Assembly (NCBI RefSeq): GCF_022581195.2
Contig: NC_061456.1
Span: 9,302,501-9,366,500, forward strand
Length of the DNA: 64,000 bases
Direction: 5' to 3'
From: Helicoverpa zea
Taxonomy: Eukaryota; Arthropoda; Insecta; Lepidoptera; Noctuidae
The notes under the pieces were generated by a model. It worked only from the letters and a program-made list of their open reading frames with translations, was not told where the DNA came from and did no database searches. Made by a program: the position numbers and the translations under genes. The stretch's first letter is position 1; each line of letters begins with the position of its first letter. This document shows positions 24,560-37,967 of the stretch, one piece after another.

Positions 24560-26381
24560 TTCGCTAATCGAATAATGGATATTAATAGTGTCGTGTATTA
24601 ATCTCAAATGGAACATATGTAGTTTACACGTGTTATTTAGGCCAGGTGGTTTAGGGGACAAGTCAAAACTCGCTAACCTCGTTTTTTGTATGCTATTATA
24701 CTACTCGTTGTAATAATCCAAGCGACCACCTTTGAAAGTTTTTTAGATAAAATATCAGCTCAAAAAATTTGTCTTTTCGACGTCTCACAGACGTCCACCT
24801 AAGAAATTCCATAACATAGGGGTAAAATGTCCTGATGGTGTGATAAAAGTTTACTCTTTGCCAGGAATCTAAACAGAAATTATATACATTGAATTCGATG
24901 TGTTTTCAAAACTTCGTAAAATAGAGACCATTAAAAATATCGTAAGTACTCGCTGAAAATCAATTCAATATTTCCATGATTAAACCTCCACCGAACAGCG
25001 TAGTGTATTTAGTTTCTGAAATTCAATATTTCCATTCAGTAACAATTCGCGAAAGTTGCCAATTTCATAAAGCTTTGTATGTATTATGAATTACGAAGTA
25101 TGGTCGGAACATTTCATCGAGTCTGTACACAGAATATTTTGTATAGCTTTATTACGGAGCTTTTTGTGCGAAGTTAAAAATGTGGCATTCAAAGTGTATA
25201 GATTGGGCGAATATCAACACAACGCAAATTTTGTGGGTGTAGGTTCGTACTTTTGTCGGTGGGCGAGCTTGTTCGGCCAAAATGATTACAGTCGGGGTAA
25301 CCTGCGGATACTACGGGTCCGCATCGTATTTCGATAGCAATTAGAGAGTTGAAATCTCGGTGAGCCGACGCACGCAGGTTCATGTTGCGAATCTCGGAAC
25401 CGATCAACAATACGCCGATTGTACTGTTATGCACTAACTAATTAAATGATCATTGTTCTTGTCCGCAATCTGAAATGCACTACAATTTACGGTGAAAGCC
25501 ACTTACAAGTCTATTAGATACCTCGCTAAAATATACTCAATTTTCCAAATGAAAATCGGTTTTTATACAGTTTATTTTTGCTTTCGGAATTAATTAACTC
25601 TTTTTCTGTCTGGGCTTATTGATCCTGGCGGTGGGTAAATATAGCTGGCATACAGTTAATGGAATGTAAGTGAGTGACCAATTAAAATCGTTTTCAAGTA
25701 ATTGCCGTGAAATTGCAACACTGTAATTAAATTCCACATTGTTTATCTCTTTTAACTGTAACTATGTAATTTTTGGTAACTAGGTAATCTACCTTCAATT
25801 TAATTTATTCAGAAACCCAATTGAAATGCATATACTTTTTGAGAAACACCAGAATAGGAACTCAGGTTATATTTTTGAGAGAAAAGTTAACTCTTCCATT
25901 GTTTTACGAAGAAAAAGACCAAAACAAAGTCACGCATCATACAAAGCAAAGCCCTAATGAATTGACTTGTAAAAACGTTGCCTTTCACCTTAATTACCAA
26001 TACACAGGCTCGTAGTAAGGCCTTTTCGGCCATTGTTCGTAGTATCGGTTTTAATTTTTGGTTTGAAATCAACGAAGTGAGCGTCGGCGACGGAGGTACC
26101 GGCCGATGTGCTCCGGGCCTGTTTACCCGGCAAATATACCGGTCCGGCCAATTCCGGCCATTGTTAGAAATATTGTTTGTTACCTACAACGAGCTCCACA
26201 GAAATGCTAACAATAGACCGCTAATAAGGACTCGATGTTCGATTTTTTTTACGTATGCTCTGATTACTGAGGATGGATTGGTTAATTGATTTTGCTGATT
26301 AGTTTTTTGTTACGTATCTGTAGTAGATAATAAAATGAATGTAGGTATGTACATGTAAGTTGAATTTTAAATATTTATCAT
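24560..26381. other. Gene-free stretch with GC-richer blocks
   Basis: No supportable exon. GC-richer blocks lie at about 25190-25400 and 26000-26180. The latter is rich in CCGG and GGCC words (aaggccttttcggcc, gtccggccaattccggcc). Open frames over these blocks occur on both strands and lack motifs. Confidence 0.35.
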
Positions 26382-26398
26382 ACTAATTGATACAATAT

Positions 26399-26793
26399 CA
26401 AAAATAAAAAGTCGTGGTGGCCTAGTGGGTAAAGGACCAACCTCTCAAGTATGAGGGCGCGGGTTCGATCCCAGGTCAGGCAAGTACCAATGCAACTTTT
26501 CTAAGTTTGTATGTACTTTCTAAGTACATATATCTTAGACACCATTGACTGTGTTTCGGATGACACGTTAAACTGTAGTTCCCGGCTGTCATTGAACATC
26601 CTTGGCAGTCGTTACGGGTAGTCAGAAGCCAGTAAGTCTGACACCAGTCTAACTAAGTATCGGGTTGCCTGGGTAACTGGGTTGAGGAGGTCAGATAGGC
26701 AGTCGCTTCTTGTAAAGCACTGGTACTCAGCTGAATCCGGTTAGACTGGAAGCCGACCCCAACATGATTGGGAAAAAGGCTCGGAGGATGATG
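26399..26793 (+). mobile_element. tRNA-derived SINE, full-length copy 2
   Basis: Same family as the copy at 19270-19670, with the same A and B boxes and the same ggctcggaggatgatg end. It is flanked by an exact 17-bp target duplication, actaattgatacaatat, at 26382-26398 and 26794-26810. The exact duplication and the close match to copy 1 suggest fairly recent insertion. Confidence 0.92.
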
Positions 26794-26810
26794 ACTAATT
26801 GATACAATAT

Positions 26811-29800
26811 ATTCGGTATTTTCTTTACGACTTTTGAAAAAAAAACATACTTCTTGCAATAGCTTTCAAAATCGATACTTTGCCTAGACTCAAGACCCAT
26901 AACTACAGAAAACTTTTTATCTTTAAAATAAGTCAAGAATTTAAAATGTTACACAACTTCATCGATATTATTCCCCCAAATTGCTGGTCTCTCTAACCCC
27001 CAAACTTTCCTCAGGTTGTATGCTTACGGAAGTCCGTCGTGATGACAGGCGCGGTCGAAGGCTTAACCCGATTCCGTGAGGTGAACTCGCCAGATTTACT
27101 CGCCGATCTGTCGCTGCTCCAAGTTCTTTGATATAGGTTGTTAGTTACGTATTACTGGACCGAATATATAGGTAATGTTTAGTAATCTTAAATTATTTAT
27201 TTATTTACAAATTTATGTACATTGTACAAATTATGTAATTAAATGTTCTCTGGTAGATAAAATTTTTTTCGTCATCAAAATATTATGACGAGAGAGACTG
27301 AAGTACCTATTCTTAAAATTAGCGATAACGACTATCTTAATATTTTGTATTGTTTCTCTGTTAGCAAAAACTGACATTTGATAGCCTAACTAAGCATCCA
27401 TTTTCTCCTAAATAAACAATCGAAAATCATCAACAATTTCCCATTTCAACTCACAGAACTAATAGAGACGTAACGCATTAAAACAACACTAGCAACTTCA
27501 GTTAACATGTTATTTCAAATATATATTCCAATTAGGCGAGTTTACTTTTGAAACCGAAGTTAAATTCACAAAGCATTCTGTTTGAGGTGTATGGCCCGGG
27601 GCCATGGCCGCGCACTAAGCTACTGGCCGACTATCACAACGTTATGGAATTCAACAGAATACAGAACTCTGTTAAGGGGAACAGACCTACACAAATACAG
27701 TATCTTAAATGCTGCTATTTTCATTGAATTTGCGAAGGGTTTGAGTTTTATTAGTTTGGGTTATTCGCTTTGTTATCAAAGCAATGGTTAGTTTGGTAAG
27801 AATTTGTCTTAAAGTTTATAGCGACGATACATACATTTTGTTTCTAACCCAATTTACTTGAACATTCCTTGGTACATTTTTTTAGATTTCATTTTGAGTC
27901 TGGTAGTAACTAAGAACATACATACGTGTGTTATTATCTAGGTGAATCCTTCAGGGAAAGAGAAGCTCTCCTCAGGTTTTGATTAATTAACTCGACTGCA
28001 ACAGTCATAGGTACTCAAAGAAAATAATCTCTCAGATCATCTTTGAAGTAAGCTAAGCATGTCCAGTGGTAACGTTGCTAATTTTATATTGCGCTGCAGA
28101 GACGACAAAGCTTTGAATTTCACGAGTCTTAGTCCTCTATCAAACGAAGTATTAAACTGATGAAAATGACGAGACGGCGTCTTTATTATTAAAGCAACAC
28201 ATAATGGGACGCTTTGTAAATAATAGACGAGCTGAAATCTTTATCAGAAGCTGTATACGATGAACGAGAATATCACATGCATTAAGTCTTAATACTATGC
28301 GCTGTACGGGAATACTTATCTTGATAGATTTTCAACTTATCAATATTATAAAAGCTGTTCTGATTATAAGGGCATTGAATTTGACCACCCTTCTACCGAA
28401 CAGTTAAAAAAATAAATATCTAAGTATAAGTATATCTAGGTAAAAAAAATTATATGCGGAATAAGAAGCATACCTTCAGTGAATTTGTTATGACGATACC
28501 TGCCGTGATGGTGTTTCATCGCCGTAGTCCGGGTTTACTCGTAGTCAAGGGTCCGATTTTTTTTTACACAACACATACAGAACATTAAACACGTATCCAT
28601 TATTTTTGGTCAATTTCTTTGTGTCTGTTATTGTTTGTGCTAAATAAATGTACTATCTATCTAACTTACCAAATAATTGCATTGAATTCTACAACTTGTA
28701 GTCTACTTCTGCATATTTACTGCCATTTTTATTTATAATTTAATAGATTTATTGTTTACAGGGATAGTGACAGTTATACACATATGAATTAGGATGTAAC
28801 AGCTAAAATACATCACATATAAACATACATACATACTAGTGCTGCAATAAATAAAATAATTCTCCACCTCCTACTTTCAGATAACAAAACATGCGAAGTC
28901 ATTCCTCAGTCATTTCTACTAAAACATTTCGGTTTAATGAACCGGGACCTAAATAAGCAGAACACTAAATTAAATCCAAACTGCAAATAGCAGTAAAATA
29001 AATACGACGCTATGAACAAAGGTCTAGAGATACTTATCAGGCAGTACGAGGTACGATGCGTTTTTATTTTCGGTGTTTAAGCTGTGGTTAATGTTAGGCA
29101 TTTTAAGTGCAAATATTTTTGAGTACTGCCAACTTTTAGTCGGCCGATAGTGCGTTTGGGCTTATAAATCAGTATGAAGGTAGTATCAGACCGACAGAAA
29201 ACTTCGATTAGAATCAAGATTTTGTATAAAAAAAAATTGACAACCATCGAGTCAACTATCTGACGACGATTAGTTTGCAGTGTCCTGTTACTCTTAACCT
29301 TCTTTAGGCTATGGTAAGTCATGTTGTCAACCATCATCAGCATAGCTGTTGATTTCTTTGTTTCTAACTTCTGAATATTTCAGAAGTTCATATTCTGCTG
29401 TTTTCATTAACATTTGATATTATGATACTATGCTAGTATTAAACTCATTGTTTGTTAGCCAATAGTCGTCTAGAGGGTCTTTCTATTTCTGCAGAAATTG
29501 CATTGTTATTCTTTATAGGTAGTTTTAGAAAAACCTGTATCTACGATTTAAATACTAACAACAATGTATATGCAATAAAGTTTTGTTACCTCAAATGAAA
29601 TGGTAAGACCTCAAAAAGACAACAGGGACTAAGAATGCAGTACCTTGTTATATTATGTACAAATTCGGAAAATGAACTCAAAGCGACTATCAAATTAGCA
29701 TTTAGTTTTGCCCGAAGTGCACTCAACTTGCGCTATGCTCTTTTTAATGGGCCCTAAAACGGTTAACTTGGTCGTATGCAGATGAGAGTGCATGTGCTTA

Positions 29801-31317
29801 CTTTTGTCTAAGTGAACAAAAAGTATCAAACTTTAGTGTGGTAAGATTGTTTTAAGTTTAAGTAGGAGGATTATATGGGTTGACTAACTTAACCTAACGT
29901 GCCTACTAACAGTAACATAAAGTGGTGAATTCTTTGCTTAACCACGTCGATCTATTGTTTTGAGGTAAAAGAAAAAACAGGTTCGATTCTTTTTTCACAT
30001 TTATCATTCATCACAGCTAATAAAATTTTTCCTCGTCAAAATGTACAACATTAAATTGACTCAAGGATGGTCTAGGCCGTAGTTTAACAGATAATTAAAT
30101 AAACAAATACTATTTCACACAAACCGCAGCATCAAACAACCTCAGTTCCACAAAACTCTTTGTAAAACTGCTACACTACAATTACACTTACCTTTGTAAC
30201 AACCCATTATTTCTACGAGAGCTAACGAAAGACGCACCTTTTACACTGAATTATTAAAATTAAAGCGTTCCACGATGCGGTCTCAAAGTCGCTCCGGTAC
30301 GGCCGCAAGAAAGTTGCGGAATACATTCCGAAGGACAAAGGAACTAACCCCAGGCCATTTGTTCATCCTACGTATTTGTTCTCGCCTAATTAAACATGAA
30401 ACAGGAGCAGGTATATCAAGGGAATTAGGGATTCAAATGTAGATTTTAATGTATTGCGATTCCAGTGTTTTAGTTTTATTGTGTTTCGTTAGTTCTCTGT
30501 TGTTTGGAGTTCGTAATGCATGCTGTGGATGAAGTTTATTTAAAGTCATTATGCGAGTTCTGTTTTCTATTTGGGAAAAGCGTTTGCTTTAAAAATATAA
30601 CTTATAAGTGTAATTTTATTAAAGTTGGAGCTAAGTTAAGTACTTTGTTTTTTATAAGTGTTTTATATCCCGAGAGCATACTTTTTGTGTATTTTACATG
30701 CAAATTGAGATATGCGTAAGCTCGGGAGCGCTCAGTAGCGGCCGAGTCGCCGAGTCATAAAGCATCAATGCCAGTGCTAAACAGCTAAAATATGAAATAA
30801 ATTACACAAAAACCTACAAAGCAATGACAAACAGTAATTAAACAGCAATTTATATCAAAACCAAACAAACCTGCGAACGCACAACATTCATTTCAAAACG
30901 GTCCATTTTATTTCCAAATGAGCGCAACTACCTCTTTGTTGGAGCTCTCACCCAGTAAAACAGTTAGCAGTTATATTAGCGACCTCATTTCGTTAATGAG
31001 AGCAATCCACAAACATTTGCGTTTGCGTATGCACCGCTGTTTATCAGTTAACTGGCAACACTTTGCAATCAGGACCGGTGAGCCCAATATCGGGGGTATG
31101 TACTCACGGAAAATTGATATTGCTAGCTTAGAGCCGAAATGCGCACGTCAATTTAGAACCGTTTGTTCTTATGATGCATTGGTTTTGTGGGTGATCGTTT
31201 GTTTATTGTTATTTTATACTGAAAATATTATAGAGGTAAATAGCACTGTTGTGTGTTCGATTCAATGCATTACCGTGAACGTGGTAACGGACCGTAAGAT
31301 AACATTTATTCACTTAT
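26811..31317. other. Gene-free stretch, a few GC-richer blocks
   Basis: No supportable exon. Single-copy-looking GC-richer blocks occur near 27010-27130, 27580-27640 (includes GGCCCGGGGCC) and 30270-30340. A 133-codon open frame at 30918-31319 starts with ATG but has no recognisable domain and ends at a SINE target site. I do not call it a gene. Confidence 0.35.
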
Positions 31318-31332
31318 AATATAATTCATCTT

Positions 31333-31489
31333 TTTTTTTCCGACGTCAAAAATCATCAAATGATCCCTCCCGCTGTGGGTTAGCAGCGGTGAGGGAGTGT
31401 CAGACTCTTACTGACTAAAAACCGTCGTGTTCCGTCATAGGCCTTTTATGTACCAGGGCCGCGGTATCTCTTTCGAACAACCCGCAGCT
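31333..31489 (-). mobile_element. Short SINE with 15-bp target duplication, minus orientation
   Basis: Exact 15-bp direct repeats, aatataattcatctt, flank it at 31318-31332 and 31490-31504. A run of T on the left is the poly(A) tail on the minus strand. The body includes agtgtcagactcttactgac and taaaaaccgtcg, which resembles a common noctuid SINE family. It is a different family from the 19.3-kb SINE. Confidence 0.85.
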
Positions 31490-31504
31490 AATATAATTCA
31501 TCTT

Positions 31505-34500
31505 AAATCCAGTTAACGTCTATGTATCGGGTACTTTAAAACTGACCTCACTAAGAACCTTTATGTACCTAAAATCTTAAGAGTTAATTTTTGGAGTAAA
31601 AGTAAAACCCCACAGTTTTACTTTTATGTATAAATAAGTATTTTCGAAACTTGCAGGAAATAGGCAGTGCGGCATTAGGATTACGCGAAGAATTCCCTCG
31701 GTGTACCAAGTGTGCCAAAAGTACATAGGCCAAGTCAAAAATCATCATACATATTTATGACCAAATAATAAGTATATTTATAACCGACACTTATGCTTCA
31801 AGAAGGTCAAGAGGCGGTTTGTATTCAAATCATTTCTTTTCAATATTTTACCGTTGACCATGACCTCGGATAACAACGATGAATAAGTAGGTATGTGTTC
31901 TATGCGTTACATTGATTCTATAAAATTAAACTAGGTAGGATCTTCGTGTAGGGAAAGTTACAAGCAAGATCTGGAACCCTTCCATTACAACTTTTTTTTA
32001 AATACACATTTCTTTTTTATTATTTCATTAAAAAAGAAGAAAATAAGATTAAATTTGCAGATTTATGTAAGATCGTTAAAGTAATATGTAAAACCAGTCT
32101 GCTGCATTTTTCTATTAATGGTAGACATACATAAGGTTTACGAATTCATAATGCAATTTAAAATTTCAATCGTCTCGCGATGTGTACTGAGCGCAAAGAT
32201 GTATGAAATCCAAGTGAAACTCCGCCCTCTGGATACCTTCAGTACTCGCGAAAAATAAATCCGCTTAACCACAGAGAGACTGGCGAAATAAAATATTCTA
32301 TTAGCAAAATCTGTTGGCTCATAATTCACTCAGAGAGCTGCGCACCGTGGGCTTGGCAGGTGGTCTTAATAAATACGAAAATGGCCTATCGCAAGGTTAG
32401 TAATAAATTCAAAAGGCAATCAACGCCACGGGGGCGGGTAAAAATATTAATAGCCGAGAAATAATTATGTATTCATGACTTCCAGCCTCGGTCGGGGATG
32501 AAGTGGAGCTGAAGCATCGGGTAAACTAAATCCGCGGGGATTGGGCGAAGAGTCGGCACACCGCCGCCCGCCGCACCCGCAACTCATTGATCTTATCGAT
32601 TTACTAAAGTGCCCAGATTATCCAGAATTACCCATTGAATACCCCTCGATATTTACATTCCGTTTTTCAGTTTAATTAATATTTTATTACAAATTAATGC
32701 CGCTGTACGAAATTAAGCCGTGTTTACACAAGAGTAGTCAAACATTCACAACTTCTAAAGCGTACGTTCCAGCAAATTGTGGCAGTCTTGCCTGAGGCTT
32801 TCACTGCGTAGGTAAAATTTAGGCCTCACTCAATCTATTCTCAGAAGCTAAGAAAGTTTGAGGAACAAACTAAACATGCTACCTATTATTATATTATTCA
32901 CACTCTGTTACATCCGTTGTTCAACTCAGCCTTAACGTGGGGCTCGTTAACTTTCACATCACACGAATTTAACTAGGAAACATTTTAATCTGTAAAAAAG
33001 CCTGCTCAAAGCAGATAGGACGAGTTCAATTTATATGAAACATCAGTATAATCCGATGCAATTTACAGGCCACCTGTACCTACTGTTTATTAATCCACTG
33101 TGACTGAAAACAAAACAAGCCAAATCAGCTTTTCGCGTTCGGTTGCAAGTCATCAATCAATCGTTAATCCAACGACGCAATATCCATAAAATGGATCGCG
33201 GGAGGTTGGCGTGCATTCGGTACGCATTGGGTACGTAATTCTGGCGGACCGAGCTGACGACAATGCCGCAATCGGACCAGCAATCTGCATAATGGATTGC
33301 TGGGCGAACGCTTCGTCCGGTCGCCGCTCATTCAATTGTCGCGGTCGCCGATGTGTCGCACCGTTATTACTCACTACGGAATTAATAATTTCATGGGCGT
33401 ATGGGCGCGAAGGTTCACGCCTCATTGGAGTTTAGATTTTTTGTTCGTACTTTTTATTTTGTAATTAGCTTACTTATATAGAGTGGCATATTATGTAGAA
33501 TGTCCGTTTTTCACCTATCACAATTACCATGTTAGTTTCATTTGTCGTCAATACCATTTGGCATTTTAGTTTGAACCCATTATGAACTTTCCACAGTTGA
33601 AATGTAACGTTCAGTCACATTGTAAATAAACATGTTTTCACCGATTTCCATTAGGTCCATCCATTTCAGTTGTTTAGCGATACACAGTGAAAGCTACATT
33701 AGTTATGCCTATATCAAATCGTTGCAAATGTATGTTAGTACAGTAAATTGTGTGAGTTAGTGATTTTGAATTTGAAATGCAAATAATACTGACAGCGGAC
33801 ACAAGCTTAGTGGAACATGTCCCATCGGGGATCTTTGCATATTTGACAAACTGTTTTGTCAAATTCTAATCATTTATGCAACGAATGTAGGCGAAGTCCT
33901 AATCTATTAGCGTAAATAGAGCAAGTGACTGAATCTCTGATGAAGCGAGCTGCTCACAGTTACTGCCACACAACTTCAAAATCATTCTACTTATTTATAA
34001 TACTTAAGCAATTATATTTTTATTCTTAACTTTCATCAAGTCACACACCTAAAAAAGAGTCCTAAAAAATACCTTTAAAGTCAATTTCTTTAGGAAAAAG
34101 ACTGAATGTTCTTTAGATATTTTGGGGCACCAGATATTTGGGGAACCTAAACAATAACCATTAAATTAAATTCGAAAACCAAAAATACTTCATACACCAC
34201 ACGCACCCACAAACTTCAATCAAAACTGCACTTTGCACGTTGATCAAAATAGCAGCATCTTGTCCCGTCGTGACCACAGCCTCGCAAGATGTACGGGCTC
34301 AATAACGCTCCTTAATCTAAGGCCAGCTCTCAACAGCCGCCCGAGATTTACTACCCACATATTATATGTGCTGTGAAGAGGAACAATAGCCAGGATATTG
34401 ATTTAAACTATGATATAGTGAGCGTACATCTTGATATGGACTCAGATGTTGCGGAGATTTAGTGAGTGCCTCGTTTTGGTTGTTTTTGGTTTGTTGTGAG

Positions 34501-37296
34501 TCTGGTTTCGAAGGTTAGTTTGCTTAAATGGAGAGTTGTTATAATTTGATTTTGTCTTTTGGATACAAAAGACCCATTAGACGATTTACAAGAGTTGTTT
34601 GCGTATAAGCGTCTTAAAGTTATTCTATGATTTGCCTATGTACGTTTTAGAGTGACTCTACGTAAGTCTGCGAAAAATTTGGATCTGTATTGTAACACGA
34701 TCGAAAAGTACCATCTATTGGTTTCTAATGTTAATGTTCTATACCTTACCTGCGTTATCTACATATGATACATTCAAACCTAAATGTAACATTTGCTTAC
34801 ATATGTGTATCATGTACACTATTAGGCAGTTGTCATCAACAATCATATGCGTACTAATTGCCAGATATAACGAGATTAGGTTTACTATGTACTATTAATG
34901 ATTAATTAGACGCACCTACTTACACGTCATCAAATAATCGAGTCACGAAGCCTACAACTATGTTAATTGATTAATTTGCAATCATTGTACTGTCAAGAAT
35001 CAATTTGCCGAATGAGATCATATTGGCACTTGAGCGTACTTACCTACATCATTTTGTGATTAACAGGTAAGTATGGATGGAAAACAGATCATCGAATGCT
35101 AAGGAAAAGGAAGGATATACTCACTCATATATGTTTTATAGAGGAAAAATAATTTTATTATTATGGTGAATCAGAATATAGGAAACAATTCAAATGATAA
35201 AAAACTCCCCTTACGTTGACATTAATAGTTTATTTAAACTAACTAAAAATCGAATGCAATAACAAAAAGAAAAAAAAAAACACCTAACACATACCAATTT
35301 ACACATCCAATTCTTTTTAAAACCCAAAAGCAATTCAATTAAACTAAAAGGTAATCCGGGCCAGCTCGATAGTCTATTAAAATAACTAATCCGGCAATTT
35401 CAGTTACATAGTCAGTACAGTAATTGAAATCCATGAACGTTGCAGCCATTGCTCGTATGAACCGTCGGTCAATAGAAAAACACAATGGGGCCTGCACAAT
35501 AGGTCCATTCACTGGTCTTAAACGGTCGCGGACCAAATGGAAATTTTAGTGTGCACGAAACTCAAAACTATCCCCGATGGGAGATGGTACTTGATTCTTT
35601 CTGTACGGTATAATGTGGAGCTATTTTTGGCGTATTGTTGGAACTAATCGTTTGAAGATACGACGGTATTGGATTGTGATTTTGATCGAAGTTGATAACG
35701 TTTATTGGGTGGTAATAGATTCGGTTTTTTAACACTGTTTTTTGCTACTTAGCAACGGATTATCACTAACCGCTTTTGACTTCACTAGTGACAGACCCAC
35801 CACAGCTAGACAATTCAAATATGTTTATGAATGGGCTCATTGAATTTCATGATTAATTGTTTTTGCTATCGATCCTGAACAACGGTAATTTTCCACAAGG
35901 TAAACAGTAAATGCTCAACGAACTTTTCGAAACGTCATGTGACTACGCGAACAATATGGCATGAACTTGAGCATTGTTCGGTCATCCAATATACTTACCT
36001 AATCACTGCAGTAGAAGCTTCCAGTGTTTCTCGACGTCTTAAGACCACAGACCAGGGTTAACCATCTGTGGTTTGAGTTAGTGAGTGCATGTCACTACCA
36101 CTAGTATCCACTACTATCCCCTCGCATCTTAGGTACCTGCAAGGTATTGCAAAGCAAATGACAAGACAGGGACTTAAAGCTGCTCATATACTAGTTACTT
36201 GAGCGGTTAAATCCAGCTTGTTTCCACACGTCATTTCATTTCAGACGTTTTGACTCTTGATGCAAATGTTCCCTTTCAAGTGAAGGTCCAAGGATTAGGA
36301 TTGCAGAGTTACTGGCGCGTCCAAACTTGCTCCCTAATCTATTAGATTAGAAACACTTTTAATTTCTTGCTTTACCTATGATTTTACATATTCGTTAGTA
36401 GTCGTAGAGCTTTACATATTCCTTCTGTTGCCTATTATCAATTTGTGATAGTTTATTAATTATAGGGAAGCTTGGGTTGAAATTGTAATTTAGATCCATA
36501 TTTTCAAAGCTTTAACCATGCCATGAATTTTTTTTTAATGAAACTTGGCGTAGATTCCAGAAGACAGAAGTAAACAACTGTCATTCCACTTTGATAATCC
36601 CCCGGTCTCATAACCGTGGAAGTGGGCAAGGCAAGAGATACATTCATAATGAATCATGTATGAGAGATAAGATAATAATCTGCACAATATGGTAGGAAAC
36701 AACGCTCCACCGCAGCTACATTAGGTAATAATAGAGAATCCTTCGGGCTACCTGTGGACTTTATCACAGACCTAAGAATGGGATAGACCTGGCAAATATA
36801 CTTATTTAATTTGCTTTTTTTAAAAACCAATTGCAACACTGAAACAAATGGTAATCAATTCTATTCAGTTTGACGATTGTTGCTGCGCTTTACATTTCTC
36901 GTTTAAAAACTGAACCCATATGAAAGTTATAAGTATTTCCACGAACGTTTCACTCCCACAAAATGGATTATGTTATATAATATAATAGTATTATAGGCCG
37001 GCATTACGCTAATCTTATAAATTTGTCTATCGGTACCTCTTCCGACGCTAGAAACTATTTGTTCGCGATAAATTCTAAAAACTTCAAAAAAGAACTGTAC
37101 CTACCTACCTGATTACACTATTATTTATCTTCCTCTTGTATTGAATATTTGTTGTATTATACAGCAATGCCTATTTAGCACATTGAAAATGATGACATTG
37201 TATTCAGAAGCACAAAAATTCAGGTGCAAAAAAACATGGTAACATCTACATAGATGCAGCTATTTCAGTGTTGCAAAAACCAGGTACCTTTTACTC
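31505..37296. other. Gene-free stretch with GC-richer blocks
   Basis: No supportable exon. GC-richer blocks at about 32380-32600, 33150-33430, 34260-34340 and 35440-35550 carry open frames on both strands but no protein motifs. Short frames such as 36654-36839 (minus) do follow an acceptor-like ag but match nothing I know. These blocks may be regulatory; no search was possible. Confidence 0.35.
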
Positions 37297-37826
37297 AAAA
37301 ATCCCTGTCCATAAACTTCTAGCTCCATTTCACGTGGCCGCGGCCACAGTGCGGCTCGGAGCAGTAACGAGCGTAACATATCATTTGCTCAAGTGTGAAA
37401 TCCGAAATGCCTGCTAACAGGCGCAACTAGGTTTGCACACTTATTGCGCTTGCTTCTGTAGGTTCGCGGAATAACTGCTGTTTATTTAGATGGCTAAAGC
37501 TGCTACGATGTTTGCTTTGACGTCATGCGCGGCTAGTAATTTCTTTAATAGTTCTGTAATGGTTCCGTAGGTCCATAAAATTAAAAATCCCTGTCTATAA
37601 TTTCTAGTTCTGAATTCACATGGTCGAGGCCACAGTGCGGCGCGGAGCAGTAACGAGCGTAACATATCATTTGCTCGAGTGTGAAATCCGAAATGCCTGC
37701 TAACAGGCGCAACTAGGTTTGCACACTTATTGCGCTTGTTTCTGTAGCTGCGCGGAATAACTGCTGTTTTTTTAGATGGCTAAAGCTGGTACGATGCTTG
37801 CTTTGACGTCATGTGTGGCTAGTAAT
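37297..37826. repeat. Direct duplication of a 244-bp block, CRE-like site in each
   Basis: Two 244-bp copies, 37297-37540 and 37583-37826, are separated by 42 bp (period 286). They share a long core with about ten substitutions, including gagcagtaacgagcgtaaca and ccgaaatgcctgctaacagg. Each copy has a full CRE-like octamer TGACGTCA at the same offset (37518-37525 and 37804-37811). The pair lies just beyond the 3' end of the odorant receptor gene. No coding frame survives in both copies. Confidence 0.85.
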
Positions 37827-37902
37827 ACGAAAATGATGTCATAGTTGGTGTAGTAACTGATCTGGGATTTGAGAAAGTATTTAAGAACTAAAATGCTTTA
37901 TC

Positions 37903-37908
37903 TTTATT
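37903..37908 (-). terminator. Poly(A) signal of the odorant receptor gene
   Basis: AATAAA on the minus strand, about 60 bp downstream of the receptor stop codon, a normal distance for a short 3' UTR. Confidence 0.7.
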
Positions 37909-37967
37909 GAAATTATATGATTATCTTCTTCTACTATATTTTCTTACTGTGGTTTAAATACACTCTA

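Noticed and set aside
25086..25434. Opposed open frames of about 80 codons
   Set aside because: No protein motif, overlapping on both strands, no splice signals.
30918..31319. 133-codon ATG frame
   Set aside because: No domain, no splice context, and it ends at the target site of a SINE; chance open frame is the simplest reading.
33153..33425. Open frames on both strands in a GC-richer block
   Set aside because: Open on both strands because of composition; no motif or splice signals.
36654..36839. Possible isolated exon after an acceptor-like ag (minus)
   Set aside because: The translated sequence matches no family I know, and no partner exons were found nearby.
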